Assembly: GCA_030549775.1 (NCBI GenBank)
Contig: CM060173.1
Location: 38,202,610 to 38,266,609 of the forward strand
Reading direction: 5' to 3'
Length of the DNA stretch: 64,000 nt
Source: Tamarix chinensis
Lineage: Eukaryota; Streptophyta; Magnoliopsida; Caryophyllales; Tamaricaceae
The notes under the pieces were generated by a model. The model saw only the letters and a program-made list of their open reading frames with translations. It was not told the origin of the DNA and did not search any database. How positions within the stretch are numbered: position 1 is the stretch's first letter; every line of letters starts with the position of its first letter. Of this stretch, positions 22,054 through 33,009 are shown one piece after another. The translations under genes were made by a program, and so were the position numbers.

Positions 22054-22843
22054 TGATATGTAACACCCACACAAATTCCACTCAAGAAAGGTGATGGATG
22101 ATGATGTTCGTGTAGTATGATGATGGATGAATAAAGGTAGGATAAAATGCAACAAATGTAACACTTAAACAGCTCACAAAGATGATGTTTAAATGTTTCT
22201 CAAAGAGAACTCACAATGATAAACCCTTTGATACGAATGAAATGAAGAAAACACAAAGAATCTTTATAGGATTCAAAACCAAAGAAAAGAAACACACAAA
22301 GAATCCTTAACAATGGCCACTTTCAACTCACATAGAATGGGAAGGTTTAAACTCTCTCAAAGGAGACGATTTTTTTCCCAAACTCAACACACCCTTTTAC
22401 ACATGAGAATAACCTTATGTATAGGACATAAAATCGGCTTCCAGCTATTAATTACAGCTAATTACGACCTGTAATTACACTTAAATGATATAGCAATACA
22501 TCATATAAAAATCGTTGCCTTATAAGCTATAAAATCACAACCTTAACAAAGAAAACCCTAGTTTGCATTACTCCACACGTGGAACTTGTTCAAGCATCTT
22601 CCATGTGTCATGATGACATGGCATGACATCCAACATGTCATCAAAACATAGGTTGACTCATCCCATAGCTGTCATGTCATTAAGGTCTTGTTTGGTTGCT
22701 TGAAATTGCATAAAACACAACTTATGCTTTGAATTTCAAGAAAGTGTCTTGTTTGACTTTGGAACTCCCAAGAACTCAAAGAAACTCCACAAACATGTCT
22801 CAAAATCATGTTTGGAAATGAATAAGGTCATGCTCTTACATCA
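22054..22843 (-). repeat. TR-GAG element, upstream (5') LTR
   Basis: It is 790 bp, TGATATGTAACACC...TTACATCA. The minus-strand primer-binding site lies just inside its 22054 end. Confidence 0.85.
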
Positions 22844-22848
22844 GCTGT
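22844..22848. repeat. Target-site duplication of TR-GAG, right (GCTGT)
   Basis: GCTGT directly follows ACATCA. It matches 19661-19665. Confidence 0.85.
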
Positions 22849-23589
22849 CCTTGATGGACCAGAGTGTATGGGTAAGCCCTACTTTTATTTCTATAATTTG
22901 AGACAATGTACTTGATTTAAATTCCTCATGTATATGAACATGGCAAACCATCGAGATCGTGTTATATAATATGCTTTCTTTTTGTATTTATATAACATTT
23001 TTTAGCGTACTTTATAATACTTTTGGTTGGTTTGGTTATTGCCCTTGTATCTAACATGGAATGGGAGGATGGTGCCTATCCTATGTTATGTGTGGTGGTA
23101 ACACGCCATTTTTCCTAAGTGTTTATTAGTTTTACACTTCCACAAGTTTTCAAAACATAATTTTTCAATAGTGAAAAATAGAGGTGGTATAGGTTGGCAT
23201 AAAATTTTTTTAAAAAAAAATAGTTGTAAACTCTTTAAATGGATACCATAGGTCTTTTTTAATGATTTTCCAATTCTCTAGGTATTTAGTTGAAAGTAAG
23301 TATCTTTAAAACTTGGAATGTCTGTGAGCTAGAGTGGGTTGGGGAATGAGTTGTAGATAGCTTTTCTATTGATTTTTTGTGCTAGTCTTAGTACTAGGTA
23401 ATGGATTATTTCTTACTACTCATACTCTTTATTAATTAATGGTCTTTTACTGCTATTATGAGTGTATCAACAAAATCATGAAGACCTTCGAAGACAATGT
23501 GGAATGCCAGATCCGAGCACCACGGTCATCAACGGTATTAGTACCCACACACAACTCTAAAAAATTTGCTTAGGAAGGTTGGGCATCAT

Positions 23590-24350
23590 CACCCATCGAT
23601 CTTTGAGGATGAAGAGGATCCTAACATTATGGAGATATAGATTAGGGACATGGAGAATAATTTAATTGTAGATGGTTGCCTTGTGGATAAAAGGGTTGAT
23701 GTGGCAATATACTACCTGAGGGGGAGAGCGAACGCTATGTGGAGGAGCATCCAGCGTAGAGGTTGAGAGCTTATTGGTTGTGTACCATTTGTTGAAGCCC
23801 TTCATGCACATTTCCATCCCACTCATCTCCTTATTAATATGTGTGATGAGTTCATGGCTTTTTGGTAGGGAATTATATGGACAAAGGAGTACGACATGAG
23901 ATTCATAGACTAGTTCCTATTTTCCCCTGAGGTAGAGGCAAATGACCTAGTGCTGGTCCACCATTTCAATATTAGTTTGGGGATCAGATACTAAGATTTA
24001 TTAGTGGGAGTTACTATGTTAGACCATGTGGGAATGTACGAGTATGCCTTAGAGGCTTCCTAAGTCATCCAAGCACACACTACCTAGTTGGGGGGTAAAA
24101 GGAAGTTTGAGGGTCGATAGTGTCTCAGTGATAGAAAGAAGGCCTACTTTAGTTGCGGCATGCCTCCTAGGTATGGAAAGTGTATCGGAACAGTACCCCA
24201 AGTTTGAGGTCATTCAAAGGGTTGTACTTTACAACTAAAAGTGGTTTAAAATAGATCACCTATGAGTAGATTATGGAGGAAACAAAGTGACTTGCCATAG
24301 GTGTGGTATGGTTAAACACAAAGCCTATGAGTTTTGTATTAGAGGTGGTA
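23590..24350 (+). pseudogene. gag: gag remnant of element A
   Basis: Across frame changes and stops the translation shows the start of a gypsy gag core (FEDEEDPNIMEI, then DVAIYYLRGRANAMW near 23700) and the central part (TKEYDMRFID near 23890, VTMLDHVGMYEYALEAS near 24005-24060). A zinc knuckle follows at 24293-24337, CHRCGMVKHKAYEFC. The knuckle has five residues between His and the last Cys where four are usual, so it is probably non-functional. Several stops replace Gln or Trp codons. A second copy of the central part lies at 51640-51950. Confidence 0.7.
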
Positions 24351-24594
24351 GTATTCATAAAGGTTTGACACAGAGCACCAGATTCGTTGAGTAATTGTAG
24401 CCACAAATTTGAGGGTTCCTCTGTCACTAACTAGTGTTTTTAGTCATGTTAGCTAACCTAAAGGTCAGAAGCCTCACAACTTCTAACAAGGTTAGGGATC
24501 GACTACTACATGCTATCTACAGAGTTGAAAGAGCTTAAGGAATCATTAGTGGAGTTATTAGGGGAATAGTTACATTTGAAAAGTATTTATTTGT

Positions 24595-25020
24595 GGGGAA
24601 CCATTTCGTATTTGTGAAGAAAAAGGATAGGAGCTTAAGATTTTACATCAATTACAAGGGTTGAATTAGGTTAAAGGTAAATAACAATTATCCATTATCA
24701 AGGATTGATGACTTATTCAACCAATTCAAGGGAGCTAAGGTATTCTTTAAAATTAATCTTTGGTTCCTCTACCATCAATTGAGGATAGCAGGGAAGGACA
24801 TCCCCAGTATTACATTTTGGAAAAGATATAACCATCAAGAGTTTATAATGATGCCTTTCAGACTCACTAATGCACTAGCAAAATGCATTTCCCATATGAA
24901 CAATATTTTTCAGTCGTTTTTAGACCTATTTATCTTATTTTTCATCAAAAACATCCTCATCTACACAATCGATTTAGAAAAACACAAACAACATCTAAGG
25001 CTTTTCTTAGACAAGTAATC
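24595..25020 (+). pseudogene. pol: Reverse transcriptase remnant of element A
   Basis: The translation follows the gypsy RT fold: FVKKKDRSLRFYINYKG, NNNYPLSRIDDLFNQFKGAK, then KINLWFLYHQLRIAGKDIP, FIMMPFRLTNALAKCISHMN, and FIKNILIYT, where an active enzyme has FIDDILIYS. Both catalytic aspartates of that motif are replaced (K and N), so the enzyme is dead. Only about 300 bp separates it from the zinc knuckle, compared with about 1 kb in element D, so the protease and the N-terminal part of RT were deleted. A stop interrupts the frame near 24664. Confidence 0.8.
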
Positions 25021-25038
25021 TTTTAGGATAGGGTAGTA

Positions 25039-25640
25039 GTGGATCCTTCTAAGGTTTGTGTAGTTTCTGAATGGCCAACACTAACTTTTGTTAATAACAT
25101 GCACATCCTTTTGGGATTGGTTTGTTACTTTTATAGGTTTCTTAAAGGATTCTCTAAGATAACTTGTACGTTGATTAACTTGCTAAATAAGACTATGCAA
25201 ATTTATAGGGATAAGAAGTGTCGTGAAGATTTTGAGGAGTTGAAGGAGTGTTTGAGTACGGTCCTAGTGCTCATGTTACCAAGTGCATCTAATGAGTTTG
25301 AATTATATATTGATGCTTTCAAGAATGGAATGGGTTGCATGCTAATGAAACATGGGATAATGGTGGCGTATGCTTCTCGACAACTGAAGCAACATTAATA
25401 AAACTACCCAAAGCACAATTAGAGCTCACCATAGTAGTGTTTGCTCTTACAGTTTAGAGGCACTATTTATATTGGGTTCAATGTAAGTTCTACACCAACA
25501 ATAAGAGAGTCTAGTATATCTTCATGTAGTAGGAGTTGAATTTGAGGCATCGTTGATGGTTGGAGTTAGCCAAGGATTATGACCTGGAAGTGTCCTACCA
25601 TGAGGGTAAGGCTAATGTGGTCGCAGATTAATTTAGTAAA
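25039..25640 (+). pseudogene. pol: RT thumb and RNase H remnant of element A
   Basis: The frame 25039-25398 reads VNNMHILLGLVCYFYRFLKG (the connection region after RT), then FELYIDAFKNGMGCMLMKHG and AYASRQLKQH, the start of an Asp-containing gypsy RNase H. After 25398 the match continues through stops (LELAKDYDLEVSYHEGKANV near 25560-25625), the usual end of RNase H before the integrase zinc domain. Confidence 0.75.
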
Positions 25641-25699
25641 AATATGTCACATTCCTTGGGCTTAATTTTATTGTCAAATCATCTATGTCAAGAGATCTA

Positions 25700-27125
25700 G
25701 AAGATGGAGATCGAGTTGATTATGATTGGTAGTTTATAAGTAAAAATGAGTGCACTCACCATCACACCTTGAGTCTTTAAGGAAATCTGAGCTAATCAAC
25801 TTGGTGATGTTAAGCTCAAAAGGATCAAGTAGGCATTAATGAGGGTAGAAACCAAGGGTTTTAACTCCTTGAGGAAGGTAGTATCGGGTATTGTTGTAGG
25901 TGATGTATACCCTAGGGATGTGCCGAGCTTAAAAGGAAAATCTTAGAGGAAATAAATTATACTCTTTTCTATCCACCTTGAAAAAGAGATGCTTTACAAG
26001 GATTTGGAGATGGTGTATTAGTGGGCTCATATCAAGTGGAAGGTGGTAGAGATTGTTGCCTGATGTTTTACCTACCATATGGTCAAGATTAAGCAAAAGA
26101 TTCTAGCAGAGCTAGTATAAATACTAGAATTTCTAGAAGGAAAATGAGATAGAATATTGATGAACTCTAGGATGGTTCTTCCAAGGACAAGTAATGGTTT
26201 TGATTCCATTTGGATTGTTGTGGATTGCCTAACTATGTTAGTATTATTCATACCCATGAAGATGATGTGAAATGTAGAGTAGCTAGCCAATGCTTATAGG
26301 AAGAACATTGTGCGATTGAATTGGGTCCCTAGAGACATCTTGTCAAACCAAGACTCAAGATTCTTATCAAAGTTCTAGAAAAAGTTACAAGTTACTTTTT
26401 TGAATCAGTTGAAGGTGAGTACTACGTTTCACCTTGCCATTGATTGTCGAATGGAGAGGACCATTCTGAACTTAGAGGACATGCTTCGAGCATGTCTGTT
26501 GGATTTTTGAGGTAGTGGGGAAGACTTCATGGACTTGTTCAAGTTCTCCTAAAGCAACAGTTATCATGCTAGTATTAAGATAGTTCCCTTTGAAGCCTTG
26601 TAAGTGAGAGAATGTCATATTCCTTTATGTTAGAATGGTATTAGTGAGACTATTATGTTGGGACCATAGATGATTGAGGAGATGATGAGGCAGATTTGAC
26701 TAATTAAGGATCATATGAGAGTAGCCCAAGACTAATAGAAAAGATACGCAGACTTGAGAAGAAAAATTAAGGGTTATGAGGTGGGCGATTGTATCCTTTT
26801 AAGGGTATCTTCTACTAAGGGATTTATGAGGTTTGATAGAAATGGTAAGCATAGTCTAAGGTACAATGGACCATAGGATATTATAGATTGTGTTTGGGAG
26901 GTAGGTTATTGATTAACCCTACTAGTGGAATTGTTGCATTTGCACAATGTTTCCACATATCAAACTTGCAAAGAATGATAAGTAAGCATCCTAGAAATGA
27001 AGACCAAAGAGGTGAGCAGGAAGAGTGTTCCACTAGTAAAGGTCTTTTAGTGATGGCCTTGCACTAAGGAGGCCACTATGGAGGCCGAGGAGGAGATTTA
27101 ACCAAAATACCTAGAGTTTTTTTCC
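25700..27125 (+). pseudogene. pol: Integrase and chromodomain remnant of element A
   Basis: Recognisable pieces in order are SIWIVVDCLTMLVLFIPMKM near 26205-26265 (first catalytic Asp region, VVD), LANAYRKNIVRLNWVPRDI near 26285-26340, LSNQDSRFLSKF, GYEVGDCILLRVSSTKGFMRF near 26775-26835 (integrase C-terminal barrel), and KSVPLVKVF followed by KEATMEAEEEI near 27020-27100, a chromodomain remnant. The order and the chromodomain place it with Tekay/Del chromoviruses. Many stops are present. Confidence 0.7.
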
Positions 27126-27136
27126 TGATGTTAGTG

Positions 27137-27152
27137 GTGTAGTTTTTTTTAA
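27137..27152 (+). other. Polypurine tract of element A
   Basis: TTTTTTTTAAAGGGGGTAGTA has the same form as the tracts of element B (56281-56293) and D. What follows does not match the start of the 5' LTR, so the junction with the 3' LTR has been deleted. Confidence 0.6.
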
Positions 27153-28293
27153 AGGGGGTAGTACCCTTTTACTTTTTTCATGTACTATGTTAATTGTTGT
27201 GTTTATATATACTATTCCTAGACCTTGTTTATATATACTATATGATTGTTTAACAAGTGAAATAGCTCTATTAACATGAATGGACAACCTAATAAATGGA
27301 TTAAATAGATTATAATTTATGGCATACTTAATGGGTGTTGTAAATGCCTTGATGTATAAACTTGAATATGTATTTGATGAATTTTAAGGGGTAATGCAAT
27401 ATAGAATTTGGCTTGAAATGGATTAATCTAGTGGATTTTTTTTTAATATTGAGTAAGTATTAATTGATATCCCACACAATGTTGGGCAATGGTAATTTGT
27501 AAATTGGAATAATTATGTGAATGTCCTACTTGCATATTGTATGGGCCTTGTGTGATCATATAGCCTCTTGAATAATGTAATATTCACTTAAAGCTAAATA
27601 TGGTCGAGCTATGTATAGGTCTTAGTTACCCAATCGTCGATTAGATACTTAGGGTTAGTTTACCTTTGAACATCTGTTTTTGCCTTCTAGTGGGATCCTA
27701 GTAGATCTTGGTGCCTTACCTACTATAGACACTATATGTACTAGGAGATATTGATACTAAAAGGGTTTGGTCATTTAGGTTATTTAGGCTTTGGTCTGGA
27801 CTTATGTCAACTAGTAGTTAATTAACTTTGGCCCATACATATGTTCATTTGTGGTGACCTAGCTTTAGCTTGGAGTTTATGTCCTTTGGTTTGGATAGAC
27901 TTCCATAGTATATGAGTTCATTGGGAAGTGTATTATCCATCGCTCAATAATAACTTCGACAAGTATTTATATAATAATTTGGGTGAGTAATTGGATAAGA
28001 AGTTGGAATAAGAATTTTACTAAAGAGATAGGTAAAAGTAAAAAGGAAAGAGAAGAAAAGGAGATAATTTCTTATATATGTATAAATGACCAAATAAATT
28101 GGGAATGTGGAAATGGCTTATGGTCAAATTTTGTGCCTGGATGAATGAAGCCTTACTATTGGCTAGACATTCTACTTGTACCTTGTATATTGCCATCTAT
28201 GATGTAGTGGTATGGTGTCAAGCGTGATGAGTTATGCATGGTATGAGCTTCCTGTACCTGATGTGACCATGATAAAGCTTTCATATGATGCAT

Positions 28294-29252
28294 GGTGGAT
28301 ACAAATTGTGTTAAGATAGGCTTTAATGGTGGACGGGGTTGATACCACTAAAAATAAAAAATAGAAAGAGGGAGATAAGAGGAGATAAATATGAACTAAG
28401 TGAAACTTGGTTCATACACTGATTCTACCACTAAAGTCCTACAATATTCAAGAATAAAGATACAAGATTTTTGATATTCATTAAACCAAAACATGCACTA
28501 GTTTGGAGGTGTGAGCTCCATAGAAAAATGAGGGAAAAAATGGCAAAGCATTCTACCCTCTATTCAGCTTGGTATCTTCCATATAAGGGGTGTAATGACC
28601 TTTAGTTGCATTCCAATCATTCTTTAGCCAAGTAAGTACAACCAGTTAGAAGTTAAACTAAGTAGTTAGCTAATAATACAAACTACTTAGTTTAATTCTA
28701 ACCAGCATATAAGTCAACTTATGCATCCCCTCATTTCCCAAATGTCTTTTTCATCCATGTTACCTTAAAAATATTGGGATTGTGTGCAAATTAGTTAGCT
28801 ACTAATCTAACTTTTACAGCATTTGATCGATAAAATTTATCTAACAAGCAGAGCCTACGTCATTGGTTTATTAAAGTACATAAAAGTGAATGGAATTATC
28901 TTTAAAAGTGTTACCATAATCTACACAACTCAAACTTTCTCTCTTCCACCCTCTCCCTTGCTTTTTCGTGCATCTCATTACCAACTAAGGTGGTCTCCAC
29001 TTTTTGTGTTCAAGGAGTTGTTAGCACTTGTGGAGACTAGACGTGTGCTTGCTATTGGGGGCTTTGGAGGCTACATTTTTCAGCAAAAAGGAAGCCATAA
29101 AGTGGGGTGTGGTTATTATATTACATGGCTTACATAGGTTCCATGCAAGTGGTTGAGGGCATGTAAGGTTTAGTGTAATCCTTCTCAAATTAGAAAGGTT
29201 TTAGGTCCTTCAATTTTTTGATTCATGTGGAGTGTTGTGTTAGGGATGCCCC
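28294..29252 (-). mobile_element. Copia-like LTR fragment inserted in the 3' LTR of A
   Basis: It is absent from the 5' LTR, and TGCAT lies on both sides (28289-28293 and 29253-29257), which may be a target duplication. On the minus strand, about 28940 to 28358 resembles a copia LTR: a TATA-like CTTATATGG, then GAATATCAAAAATCTTG, ending near TTTTTAG and followed by TGGTATCAACCCCG, which resembles a tRNA-primed start. The rest is unassigned, and the plus-strand frame at 28823-29137 shows no domain. The family call is weak; the insertion itself is clear. Confidence 0.45.
28643..28705. repeat. Hairpin with 24-25 bp arms
   Basis: The left arm 28643-28667 (CAGTTAGAAG, TTAAACTAAGTAGTT) pairs with the right arm 28681-28705 (AACTACTTAGTTTAA, TTCTAACCAG), with a 13-nt loop and only one or two mismatches. 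It lies inside the inserted block in the 3' LTR. Confidence 0.7.
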
Positions 29253-29922
29253 TGCATCAATATTTTATTTATATGAAACACGCATGGAATATATTAGATG
29301 ACCTTAGTATGTTGTTGGAATCTTGTGTGTGAGTGACTCCATTGAGGAGGTAACATGGCTTATTTAATATGAAGCATATTAATCTACTCTTTTGCTTGGT
29401 TACCTACTCATTCACATGAGTAAAGGTCCATGTATAGATTTTTGTTGATAATTAGTAGTTGACCAACCTTGTGTGAGACATGGGCTCTGAGAGCGTGTAC
29501 ATCCGCCCACTTTTCAAGAGTTCTTAATAGATCCGAGTTTAAGGCTACGACCTAATTTTTCTTATATAATTTGAGACCATGTACTTGATTTAAATTCCTT
29601 GTGTATTTGAACATGTTGAACTATCAAGGTCTTATATGTATATAATATGCTTTCTTTTGGTGTTTATAAAACATGTTTTTAACACACTCTACATTGATTT
29701 TTGTTGTTTTCGTTATCAGCCTTATATCTACCATGGGATGGATGGTTGACACCTATCCTATGTTAGGTGAGGTGGTAACAAACCATTTTTCCTAAGTGTT
29801 TATTAGTTTTCTACTTTTCCAAGATTTCAAAAACATAAATTTTTAGTAGCGAAAAATTAGGGTATTGCACATATATTTCTATGCTCTATTACACATCTCA
29901 TAACATATTTAACATGAAAAAA

Positions 29923-29932
29923 ATCCATCAAA
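29923..29932. repeat. LINE target-site duplication, left (ATCCATCAAA)
   Basis: ATCCATCAAA preceded by a run of A. It is repeated after the poly-A tail at 34924-34933. Confidence 0.75.
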
Positions 29933-30298
29933 TCCTCAATTCCTAAGAGAATAAAAGTTAAAATCATTTTTTTATCTAATCCAGACTTAGCTGAAGTAGT
30001 TGCGTATGAGGAAAGAATGTGCGACACGTGCCATAAACTAGTGATCGATCATATGTGTGAGTTACTAGATATAATGAAGAAAAAGTAACTGAAATTGAAA
30101 TGTAACCTCTCAACAGATTGATCTGACCACACCTATACTTTGATTATTGAAAAGGTAAACAATAGAGGTTTGCATCTTTTGATTTTGACAAAAGAGGAAG
30201 GGAGTTCGCTGATTAAGGAAATTGAAGTGATGATCACAAAAACCATTCTAGATTCTATTGTGGTTTCAAAAGAACATGGGAGGATGGAATTTTTTTAG

Positions 30299-31204
30299 GT
30301 GCTGAACCCAATTTTTCCGACTCTCACCATCGATTTGGACAATATACCTGTACCAAAAATTGGATTGGACAGAATAGTTATGTCTGAACCTTCTCTAGTA
30401 ATTCATGATCAAGAGAGGAAACAAAATTGGAGAGACACTATTTTGCCAAATCGTAGACTAGAATCCGGGGCTACTTTACTATATATACCACTAATGATTA
30501 TTGAAGGTGTCTTAAAATCTCAGATGAATGAAGTTGATTTGACGTAGGAGGAAACCTGTTGGTATGAAACTTTGATAGGTGTTGTGGCAGGTCTAACTCC
30601 TCATTCTCAAATGATGCGATTTGTCCCCAAATAGTGGTCATCATTGGCAAAGATTCCTGAAGTTTTGAGTCATGATTTTGGTTATTTTCTCTTTTGATTC
30701 CAGAACATGGAGGATTTGCAGAGTGTCCTTGCTCGACCTTGTTGGACTTTTGGTATCCGCCCTATGATGTTACAAAAATGGAGCCCTAAGGTGCAAATGT
30801 CTAAAGCTAATTGGCATGTTATGCCATTGTGGATCACATTACTTGGACTCCCTCTTCATTTCTAAGCAGTGAATTCTCTTAGTAGGATTGGAAGTCTAAT
30901 AGGGAAACCTAATTGCATTGATTCTATTATAGCTAATAGGGAAATGATTTCTTTCTCGAGAATTCTTCTGAAAGTAAATGTTAATAGACCAATGCTTAAG
31001 ATTGTGGATCTTCTTATGCCTGATGGGAAAACATGTGTGCAAAGGGTAGCATTTGAATTGAAACCTCCCTTCTTTACTGATTGTGAAGTGATAGGACATG
31101 ACATTCATTATTGTATATCAAAACCTAATGTTATACATCAACAGAATTCTCAGCCACTACCTAAATCCCAACGAGATTATCCTTTTATGATAATGAGGAA
31201 ATAA
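30299..31204 (+). pseudogene. LINE ORF1 remnant (DUF4283-like)
   Basis: The segments ILPNRRLESGATLLYIPLMI, then ARPCWTFGIRPMMLQKW near 30735-30785 and NWHVMPLWITLLGLPLHF near 30810-30865, match the DUF4283 pattern (W...V..LPL.F) of plant L1 ORF1. After it, RIGSLIGKPNCIDS, then VNRPMLKIVDLLMPDGK, RVAFELKPPFFTDCEVIGHD and IHYC correspond to the linker and a degraded zinc-knuckle-like segment. Stops lie at 30546, 30633 and 30864. The product would be the nucleic-acid-binding partner of ORF2. Confidence 0.7.
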
Positions 31205-31525
31205 CAACTACAACATGTAGGAATTTCATCTTCTCAGCCTCTACCCCCAATTCCAAATAAGGAGGTGATGATTTCAAATGATGCTTTAGTTCACACCCTA
31301 GTTTCATAGGGTGGTGTTGCTATTAAAGGCCCCTAATCTATTCTTATTCAGAGACCTAGTGCTGTAGTTGGTAAAGGAAAAGAAAAGACATAGATTTCTC
31401 CTATTCATTCTTCCCCTTTGACTCTAACTCTATCAGTTCAATTTGATAAAGATGTTATTAAACAATTGATAGCTAGATATGTATATACGGGAGGTGGCTC
31501 GGGTTCTATGCCTAGGGCTATATGA

Positions 31526-32270
31526 ATATTACTTTATGGAATGTTAGACGGTTGAATAAAACCCTCAAACATAAAGAGGTGAGCAACCTTGTGGTGAGTT
31601 ATGCTATTTGTATACTAGGGCTTGTTGAAACTCATGTGAAATAAGAAGAAAGATGAGGTAATCAGGAAAAGCTTGGATTATAGTGGCAATGGATTCATAA
31701 CTATTCCTACTATAGGAATGGTCGTGTGTTCATTATGTGGGATGATCATATATATCATATTACTTTAGTGGAGGCCATGGCATAGGGGATTCATTGTTCT
31801 GCTTCTAGTAAGCATCTGCAATTTGACTTTATATGACTATGATCTATGCACAAAATACTGGATGATAGAGGAAAGCTCTCTAGGAATGGTTGATGCATAT
31901 TGGTAACCAAGTCAGCTTACCAAGGATTGTGCTTGGACATTTTAATGTGGTGTCGAAGGTTGAAGAGAAAATAGGGGGAAATATTGACATGGTTGAAGTT
32001 GAGGAGTTTGTTAACTGCTTTAATGGGTGTGGTTTAGAGGATATTCACTTTACTAATAGCCTCTTCACTTGGTGTAATCAAGAAAGTCCTAATCAGAGAA
32101 GTTATTGTAAGTTGGACCAGATTTTAGGTAATGACCTTTGTTTGGATTCTTTCCCTGAGGTATATGTAGATAGTATGCATACTCCAGTTTCAGACCACAA
32201 CCCCCTTGTCTTGAAATTTTGCATCCATCATCCTATCAGGGTGAAACCCTTCAAATTTTTTAACTTCTAG
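31526..32270 (+). pseudogene. LINE ORF2: APE endonuclease remnant
   Basis: The frame begins near MNITLWNVRRLN (N in the first catalytic motif), then GLVETHVK (catalytic Glu). Later come VLGHFNVV (from GDFN), NSLFTWCNQ, KLDQILGN and SDHNPLVLKF (catalytic SDH). The spacing fits an apurinic/apyrimidinic-type endonuclease of L1. The N- and C-terminal halves lie in different frames with several stops; the cleanest piece is 31890-32270. Confidence 0.8.
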
Positions 32271-33009
32271 GCTGATAGGGATGACTTCAAGCCCATTATT
32301 AGGGAGATATGGGATACCCACATTGAGGGAAGTTGTACTTAAAAGATTGTGTCTTAACTAAATATTCTTCAGAAAAGGTTTACATAGTTAAACAAACACA
32401 ATATGTATGCTTCAATTAAAGAAAAACAAGCTTGGCTTTCTTGGCAAGATTGTAAGAAACACACTATGTTAGACTCATTTAATAAGGAGCTTATAAACAA
32501 AGAGAGGGAGGTAGGTATTGATTGGCATAGACGAGCATATGAAGAGGGGTATTACTTTAAACAGAAAGCTCATATCCATCATGTATAGTTGGGGGATCTA
32601 AACACAAAGTATTTTTTATACCAATGTTTAAATGAGAAACAACAAGAATAAAATACCTAAACTGATTAGTGATTCAAATTAGGACCTTACAAATGATCAT
32701 GATATCAAAGAGGAGACAATTGAGTTCTATAAGAAGTTATTTAGTTAAGCATCTTGTGCACTTCAAGGTATCTCTCTGGATTTATGTAATGAAGGCCCTT
32801 CACTCTCTACTAATTATGTTGCTTCCCTTACCTATGCTCCATCAACTTCTAAAACCAAGTAGGTAGTCTTCAGTATGGGAGTCTTTAAGGCTTTAAGCCT
32901 GGATTGATTTAATACCCTTTTTGTTAAGAGGGATTGGGACATTATTGGAGATGATAGTTTGTCTGATGTCCAAGAGTTTTGGCAATCAAGGAACCTTTTG
33001 AAGTAGATT

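Larger units (their letters stand above)
19666..22843 (-). mobile_element. Non-autonomous gag-only LTR retrotransposon (TR-GAG type)
   Basis: This is a complete 3178-bp element. Both LTRs start TGATATGTAACACC and end CATCA, the target duplication GCTGT flanks it, and the internal region is only 1618 bp. On the minus strand the order is LTR (22843-22054), primer-binding site (22050-22038), one gag gene covering almost the whole interior (21884 to 20392), polypurine tract (about 20451-20436), and LTR (20435-19666). No protease, reverse transcriptase, RNase H or integrase is present, and there is no gap where they could have been. TR-GAG elements are a described class in plants that keep gag and rely on a partner element for the enzymes. 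It inserted into LTR A, whose sequence continues across the site and matches the 3' LTR near 29490-29550. Confidence 0.85.
16499..23191 (+). repeat. 5' LTR of element A (about 3.5 kb without its insertion)
   Basis: It starts TGTAATAACCCATATTTTT and ends GTGAAAAATAGAGGTGGTATA. The end aligns with 29775-29869 of the 3' LTR; 18370-19660 plus 22849-23191 align with 27240-29869. The TTGGCATAAAA after the end is a decayed primer-binding site. It contains two clusters of CCAATYGA/CTGGTT words (16660-16815 and 17990-18310) and, in the U5 part (18960-19020), repeated GGCTTTGGC and TTATGTCCATTGG words. A TR-GAG element occupies 19666-22843. Confidence 0.75.
16499..29869 (+). mobile_element. Decayed Tekay/Del-like gypsy element A with nested insertions
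   Basis: The element has a 5' LTR (16499-23191, interrupted by a TR-GAG element), degraded gag (about 23590-24350), reverse transcriptase (24595-25020), RNase H, integrase and a chromodomain-like tail to about 27125, a polypurine tract near 27137-27152, and a 3' LTR (about 27240-29869) that lacks roughly its first 1.8 kb. A possible CATAT target duplication flanks it. Gene order (gag, RT, RNase H, integrase, chromodomain remnant) and multi-kilobase LTRs fit the Tekay/Del chromovirus lineage. All frames carry many stops, so it cannot move by itself. Confidence 0.8.
27240..29869 (+). repeat. 3' LTR of element A, 5'-truncated, with an insertion
   Basis: From about 27240 (ATATGATTGTTTAACAAGTG) it follows 18370 onward of the 5' LTR through to the end at 29869 (GAAAAATTAGGGTATTGCA). 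The first about 1.8 kb of the LTR is missing. An extra block of about 960 bp (28294-29252) has no counterpart in the 5' LTR. Confidence 0.7.
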
